Shown piece after piece: positions 57,570-64,000 of a stretch of 64,000 nucleotides of DNA. Source of the DNA: Panaeolus papilionaceus (Eukaryota > Basidiomycota > Agaricomycetes > Agaricales); the NCBI GenBank assembly GCA_015501605.1, contig JADNRZ010000009.1:1116001-1180000 (forward strand), in the 5' to 3' direction. A program made the position numbers and the translations under genes. Numbering within the stretch: position 1 is the first letter of the stretch; each line of letters opens with the position of its first letter. The notes under the pieces were generated by a model. That model was given only the letters and a program-made list of their open reading frames with translations, did not search any database and was not told the origin of the DNA.

Positions 57570-60517
57570 TCAACCTAGCATACCCGTCCAATCAAACTTG
57601 GAGTATTTCTTTTTGAAACCAGCAACCCGGTCTCCATTCATCCTAAAGTCAATATTCTTAGGACGTCGCCATCTACGCGTTTCCAATTCGAGTACATTCC
57701 CAATGATCTCTGACGCGAAATATCTGAGCAGATTCGTCAACACGTGCATGATCATCACGTCCATTAAGGAATGTCTTACCTTGTAAATTCACCCCCTCCC
57801 TTTTCACCTTCCTCCAGACCATCTTCGTCTTGTGCATCTGCAGCTCCTTCGATAACATGACCATAACCCTTTTCACCCTTGTGATCAAACTGGACCATGA
57901 AGTAAGGCAGGTTTGGTACCATAGCTCGACGAAAACCTCCTGGTCTTGCAGAGAAGTCGATCAACTTTTTATGTTGAGACCATTCAGCTTCAGATGCCAA
58001 GATAGATTCCTTAAGACAATAGATTAACCGGTGGCCGCGATAAAGAAGGCCGTGCTTCATACCTTGAAATATCCAGGGAGAATGTCGAATTGCTCCCAAG
58101 GGACAGGAATACACTCAATGTAGGTGTGCTGCTGCTTTTTAAGCGAAAGTACTGTTTCGAAAAACACGACACCCTTGTCCTCTTCTGCAAACATTCTCAT
58201 GAGGCACTTCATAAAGTTCTAAAAGTCAAGTTCAGTGGTTAGAACAGAATTTGGGAATATGAAGCACAAACCCGAATTTCATCCCAGGCATCATCATCAG
58301 CTTCGAGAGTGTTGAGATTGTGCTGAATGGGGACGATTAAACAGTGACCCGGTACAAGTTCTTCTCTAGTCGTGCAGGAGAGGTAAACCCTCGTTCCCAT
58401 TGCAATGATCCCAGCTTTAGGAAGTGAGTCGTCTTCGCCGTAGCAAAAGTTGCAGGTTGCCAGCGCCTTTTGAGTACGCTTGTAATCTATCCCATCATTA
58501 GTGACGCCTCGTTGGATGTTTACGACAAAGGATTACCATTGATCGCGAACTGTCGCTTCATGGCATCCGAGCGCATCTTTTGTCGTCCTAGCTTCGCCGC
58601 ATTGTCGTCTATGTAATCCAAGTCATTCTACCAAGATTTTAGTATCCCCGCGGATCTGGCTTACAAGGGCCATACCTGGAATTTGCCATCACCCATAATG
58701 GCCTTGGCATATTGAGCGTCTAGGTCCTTCTGGTCGGACATTCCAGCACCGAACTTTTCTTGCCTCAAAAGTTCACCTAGTGTCATATCATCGTCGTCTG
58801 CATTGATGCGAACAACCTCTCCAGTTTTTCGATCATGGGTTTCAAAGTGCTGGAGACAGAGTCAGCAGAAGAAAAACCATGTGTGGGTCATGCTCGCCTT
58901 CTCTTTTTTCTTCCTATTACCAGGAAGGACCTGACCGCCGTCTTTACCATGCCCAACGTCGTACAAGCGTCCATGTGCATCCATAGTAGGTAGAACCTCA
59001 ACCTTTGTCCGAACTCCCCTCTCATTAACAGCACCTTGTGCTTTTCGAGCTTCCTCTTCGTACTCCTTCTCCAGCTTTTCAGCATTGGGGTCGTTCATTA
59101 ATTTCGCGCGAATAACCTTGGCTTGCATTTTATTGAGGGATGACGGAGAGAGTGCACGGACACGGGACCCAGAAGCAGCAGATGGTGTCATAACCGATGG
59201 AATTGGAGTGTGCGATTGGGCTAGTGGGGAATTTGCCTGCGAGGGGAGTCTCAGGGAATCCAACCGTCTGTTTATAGGCCGATTGGCCTCTGCAGGTGAA
59301 GGTGTTGAAGGACCACTTTCAGACACCCCGGCGGGGCGGCGGAAGGAAGAGCTGCGAGTCGAACTACCACTGGTTCCAATGTCGGAGAACATGAGTTTCT
59401 TCTCGCCATCTCTGCCTATCTGTGTGGGACGGTCATTTCGTCCTCTTTCCCTCTCCCTATCGTTTCCACCCCCTTGTTTACGTCCGTCCCTTTCGTCCAG
59501 AATACGACGTTCTTCTTTCGCTTCCTCGAACGCCTGCAGGGACCCAAAACGTTCAATCCCGACTTGCTCAACAGGTAGACCCTCTTCCTCAGCCGTCTCA
59601 TAAACGCGACGTAAGCGCATCATACGCCATTGAGAACCTGGACCTCCGGGTGTATTTACAGGCAGAGGTGGTGGTGGTTCGTCAAAGTCCATTTGTTTGC
59701 CTTCTTTGAGGTCTTGGTTTAGCTCCATTGAACTGATCACAGGCTGCAAAAGTTCATTGACATGAACCAGTATAGGTTAAGGTCACTGTATTTACCTTTT
59801 CAGGGTTAGGTCTGTCTGGCCGGGGAGGCTTCTTCTTCTCTGTCCCAAGGCTTGAGAAGAAGTCAACACCACCACTCGTGGTGCGTGCCCCGTCTGTAGG
59901 TTCTCCATATCCATCCGTAAGTGAGTCCTGCACATCCATAGGTGAATCTCGGGGAATAGTTGGTGTAGAGAAAGGGTCCATCATCCAATCATCACGCCTG
60001 AGCTTGCTTTCAGTTGCTGTAGATGAGGGCAAGCGAGGGTTGTTGGAAGCATTGGCTTCAGCTGTGGATCTGATATTGAGAGACTCTGCTGTAGGGATAT
60101 CTGTTGCCAGTACCTGATTAAATGAATTAAACCATTGTTACTTTTCAAAATCATTTCACGCACCCTTTCTCCGTCCATGGTGATATCCTTGTCCCTCCAT
60201 AAAGTTGCTTCATTTACATCATCATCCACAATGTCCATCTTGCTTTCACCGCGCCTCTCTTTACTCCTGCTCCTGTGACGTTCCTTCTTGTCTTTCTTTT
60301 TCTTGTCCTTGTCTTTTTCCTTCTCCTTGTCCTTCTTATGATGCTTGTGTTTGCGGTGACCATCATCGCTAGCGTCCCCGTCATCTTTCCTGCGCTTTTT
60401 ATGTTTTCGGTCAGAATCACGGTCCTTGTGTTTGTGGCGATCGTGGTCCCTGTCCTTATCCTTCTCTCTGTGTCTTTCAGACGTTCCAGAGCGCTTCGAA
60501 GATGGGCCTTCGTCCAT
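57570..60517 (-). CDS. CWF19: Cwf19-like spliceosome/debranching protein
   Basis: Nine exons: 60164-60517, 59796-60113, 58898-59743, 58676-58849, 58537-58627, 58272-58486, 58063-58218, 57780-58009, 57570-57723. They give 845 residues. The first hundred are Lys/Arg/Asp-rich (KDKDRDHDRHKHKDRDSDRK), then a disordered Pro/Ser region. The C-terminal third is the CwfJ domain pair: TQKALATCNFCYGEDDSLPK, TREELVPGHCLIVPIQH with the His-x-His-like pocket, FMKCLMRMFAEEDKGVVFFE, QHTYIECIPVPWEQ and PYFMVQFDHKGEKGYGHVIE. Fungal Cwf19 and Drn1 act with the debranching enzyme Dbr1 in intron lariat turnover. The intron at 58850-58897 needs a GC donor. Divergent from EFL1. Confidence 0.94.
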
Positions 60518-60722
60518 TATTACGGTAGAGCGTGCGTTTATAGAGTTGAAACTGGTTGAACTGGTTCCTTGGCGTCATTGATATTTCCAATGCGCGTATA
60601 TATCACGTGAACTGCTCGACCGGGTCCGGGGTCTTCAGGGTCCAGCCCGTTTCTACTTTCAGACTCATTTGCCCCTTGAGTCATCTTATCTGTAATAACC
60701 AGCTCTGCCTCTAACATCCACC
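60518..60722. promoter_or_regulatory. Shared divergent promoter, CWF19 and EFL1
   Basis: 205 bases between the two start codons, which point away from each other. A TATATATCACGTGA sequence at about 60597-60610 carries a CACGTG E-box, a plausible bHLH factor site common to both genes (inference). Confidence 0.5.
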
Positions 60723-63700
60723 ATGGACGCCCCAGACGCAGCCAACGTACGAATTATAACAACTCTAGGCCATGTAGACCATGGGAAAACGACACTCATG
60801 GATGCTTTGCTGGCTGCAAACAACATTATCTCGCCTCGAATGGCAGGCAAAATGAGATATCTTGACAGTAGAGAGGATGAACAAGAGAGAGGTATCACTA
60901 TGGAGAGTAGCGCCGTATCACTCAAGTTCCAGGTAGTGGACCGGAGTCCAACAGGAGGTGCGTTGGTGGTACGCGTCCCTGAGAAGCTAATATCTTTGAT
61001 TTGCTCACTATGGCACCCTGCCTTGCAGAGAAGGTCCCAAGAACATATATAATCAATATGATTGATACACCCGGACACGTCGATTTCTCAAGTGAAGTTT
61101 CTACTGCTTCCAGGCTTTGCGATGGTGCTTTGGTACTCGTAGATGTGGTCGAAGGTGTTTGTACTCAGGTTCGTCTTCTTTCAATTTATACTCACGACAT
61201 TCGAAGATCCTGACAAGGCCTCGATAGACGATTGCTGTCCTTAGACAAGCATGGCACGACCGGTTACGACCTATTCTCGTCATCAACAAGTTCGATCGTC
61301 TTATTACCGAGCTCAAACTTGCACCAGTGGAAGCGTACCATCATCTGGCCAGGCTCATCGAACAGGTTAATGCCGTAATGGGTAGCTTTTTTGCCTCCGA
61401 ACGAATGGACGACGATCTGAGATGGAGGGACGAACGCGAGAAACGCCTCGCAGCAAAGAAGGACGCACTGGCCGACGAGACTGACGCGCATGTCAACGAT
61501 GCTGACGAATTCCAAGAGAAAGATGACGAAGATATTTATTTTGCACCGGAGAAGGGCAATGTTATCTTCGCTTCTGCTATCGACGGATGGGGGTTCCGTG
61601 TTGGAAAGTTTGCACAGTTATATGCACAAAAACTTAAAATAAAGGAGGCCAACCTTCGTAGGGTTCTCTGGGGGGATTACTTCCTTGACCCGAAGACGAA
61701 GAAAGTGATAAGCTACAAACATCTTCGAGGTCGTGTTCTGAAGCCTCTGTTTGTGCAATTCGTCCTCGACAATATCTGGGCCGTCTACGACGCTGTCGTC
61801 ATCAACCCGTGCGTTTGTCGTCTTCTATCTTTTTTGCACACATATTCTCATCTTTGTACCAGAAATCCGGATAAGGTTACGAAAATTGTGACAGCTCTCG
61901 AACTCAAAATTGCACCCCGAGATCTCAAGTCGAAAGATTCGCGTCATCTCCTTTCTTTGATATTTACACAGTGGCTTTCACTGTCGACATGTATAATTCA
62001 AACAGTCATCGACATTGTACCAGCACCACCTGTCGCGCAAGCCTCGCGTGTTCCCAAGATGCTCTACCCAGACACGCACGAAACCACTATGACGCCCAAG
62101 AACAAGCTCGAAGAAGATCTGTATACGTCCCAGTCTGGACCGAAGGCCTTCGTCACCGCGTATGTCAGCAAGATGTTTGCCGTGTCCAGCAAGGACCTCC
62201 CAGAGAACAAGAAAAAGGCGATGACTGCCGAAGAGATGAGGAATCGCGCTAGGGAGGCACGAGCGGCACGGCAGGCGGAAGCTGAAGGCGCAGGGACCCC
62301 GGCATCAGTAGCAGAACCTCTGTCGGCGAATGGTACCAAGGAACCAACTCCTGCCCCAGAACAACCCAAGGAGGAAGACGTGGAAGTCCTACTAGGATTC
62401 TCTCGCATTTTTTCGGGAACGATAAAGACGGGAACGACTATTTATGCATTACTCCCCAAGTACGACACATCCCCTGGACCCACAGACCTCGCCAACAGTA
62501 AATACATCCTTAAGGTTAATGTTGAAGGTCTCTATGTTATGATGGGCCGGGAACTCGTACCCGTACCGCATGTAAGAGCCGGGAACACATTCGCGATCAA
62601 GGGCTTGGAAGGGAAGGTCTGGAGGAGCGCAACGCTGTGTGCTCCAGAGGAGGCCGGAATTGCCGCAGAGGTCAATCCAAACGACCACAGAGACTGCTTC
62701 ATCAATCTCGGAGCCGTCAATCGTTCTGTAGGTCCTTCGTATCTGGCATTTTTCTGTGTAGTGCTGATTGTAATACAGGCCGCACCTATTGTTCGTGTAG
62801 CTTTGGAACCTGAACATCCTGTAGACATGCCCAAGCTCGTCAGCGGTCTGAAATTGCTCAGCCAATCCGATCCATGTGTTCAAACGTTCCAACAGCAAAC
62901 TGGAGAGCATGTTATACTGACAGCTGGAGAGTTGCATCTGGAAGTGAGTGCCATACCTACATATGTCTGTGAAGGAACGGCGTACTGATTATGACTACTA
63001 GCGATGCCTTAAAGATCTGCGCGAAAGATTTGCCAAGATTGAAATTCAGGCGTCTAAACCCATCGTCCCTTTCCGTGAAACAGCGATCAAAGCGCCTGGT
63101 AAGGACATAACATATCTCCCATACTATACGTTTGACAGTTTCAATGCAGACATGGCGCCCACCAAGACGCCTGGGGCCCCCCGAGGAACCATTCATGGCT
63201 CCAGCTCTGCTCAAGCCGTGACATTCACTCTCCGCGCCTCGCCAATCCCGAGGGACTTGCTCGACTTTATATTGGAGAACGTAGAGACCATAAGGGCGTT
63301 AGGTGCTTCCCGAAATGCTCAAGGGGAACAGAAAGACGAAGAAAATGTCGATGTTTATAGCGATGTCGTCCGCAAGCCAACCGTGACGCCAGAGGGCTTT
63401 TGGGATGCTCTTGAGGCTAAGTGTAAGGCTGTCGGCGCTGAATGGGAAGGTCTTGCAGACAAGGTCTGGGCGTTCGGCCCTCACAAGGCTGGCGGATGTC
63501 TTCTCGTCGATGCCAGAAAGCCGAAGTTATATGCTTCGTGAGTCCATGTTATATCAAATTTGACGGTGCCTCTAATCAATTTACAGCATAAGACACAAGC
63601 TAAAAAGGACGAAGTCAGACGAGGGAACGGGTGAGGTTGATAAACTCATTCGAGACTTCGACAACCACATCGAAACTGGCTTCCAACTGGCAACATTTCA

Positions 63701-63971
63701 AGGTCCTCTTTGCGCTGAACCTATGGAAGGTCTGGCATTCTTTGTCGAGAAAGTTGTTGTGGATCGTGAAGTGCTTGAAAAGGAGATGGGTAAGTATTGA
63801 AGCAAGTTACGATTGTTTTCATCCGTCTCACTTCCAGTTAAGCTCAAAACCGAATGTCACAAATCACCGGATCTATTATTTCATCCGTGAGGGATTCCTG
63901 TAGGAATGGGTTGCTTGACTGGTCGCCAAGATTGCTGCTGGCCATGTACTCATGTGAGATCCAAGCCTCAA
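60723..63971 (+). CDS. EFL1: EFL1/Ria1-like ribosome-maturation GTPase (3' partial)
   Basis: Nine exons in view: 60723-60957, 61029-61168, 61228-61808, 61863-62727, 62779-62943, 63002-63098, 63150-63537, 63587-63789, 63843-63971. A GTGAGT donor follows and the gene leaves the window. The EF-2-type G domain is complete: [16 protein letters not shown] (G1), [14 protein letters not shown] (G2), [13 protein letters not shown] (G3), VINKFDRL (G4). The long charged insert ([40 protein letters not shown]) and [16 protein letters not shown] distinguish EFL1 from EF-2. EFL1 with SBDS releases eIF6/Tif6 from nascent 60S subunits. Only domains I-III and the start of IV are here. Two introns (61809-61862 and 62728-62778) are multiples of three and stop-free. 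Confidence 0.95.
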
Positions 63972-64000
63972 GTGAGTACCCAACACTTTTTTCTCAACCT

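Overview
The window looks like a nuclear segment of an Agaricomycete (mushroom-forming basidiomycete). The genes are dense, carry many short introns (about 48-70 nt, GT-AG with a few GC-AG) and encode eukaryotic products. The NADPH-cytochrome P450 reductase has the agaricomycete form, and one gene belongs to a seven-transmembrane family (DUF6534) that I know only from these fungi. I placed exon boundaries by eye from splice consensus, phase and family conservation. For every multi-exon gene except the homeobox gene and the gene at 40476-41255, exon lengths sum to whole codons.

Layout. 1-712: end of a probable methyltransferase (+). 731-1921: mitochondrial She9/Mdm33 (-). 2241-4602: P450 reductase (-). 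5448-6986: membrane-anchored SET protein (-). 7749-9027: Iwr1 (-). 9575-10686: urease accessory GTPase UreG (-), divergent from Usb1 at 10846-11931 (+). 11932 to about 29500: a block of about 17.6 kb where I can support no gene. 30115-31878: KN-type homeobox gene (-). 32364-37635: Cdc11/Nud1-like leucine-rich scaffold (-). 37636-40475: mostly empty. 40476-41255: uncharacterised Ser/Pro-rich protein (-, 5' end uncertain). 42167-43300: Vip1-like RRM protein (+). 43826-44890: SAM methyltransferase (+). 45436-47077: UAA-type nucleotide-sugar transporter (+). 47354-49137: DUF6534 membrane protein (-). 50049-51061: DUF202 membrane protein (+). 51437-53680: borate/bicarbonate transporter (-). 53939-55370: ABHD12-like hydrolase (+). 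55649-57400: family 61 glycosyltransferase (-). 57570-60517: Cwf19-like splicing protein (-). 60723-63971: EFL1/Ria1 ribosome-maturation GTPase (+), which leaves the window unfinished.

Most genes are housekeeping: RNA polymerase II import, U6 maturation, spliceosome, 60S maturation, septation signalling, membrane transport and redox supply to P450s. They do not form one pathway. Neighbours are organised as head-to-head pairs with short shared promoters (UreG/Usb1, Bor1/ABHD, Cwf19/EFL1) and tail-to-tail pairs with almost no room for 3' UTRs (methyltransferase/She9). I found no biosynthetic cluster, CRISPR, rRNA or convincing tRNA. The most unusual features are the large gene-free block, three GC-AG introns, a 12-nt microexon, several stop-free introns of length divisible by three (one inside the homeodomain recognition helix), and a possible upstream reading frame before the homeobox gene.
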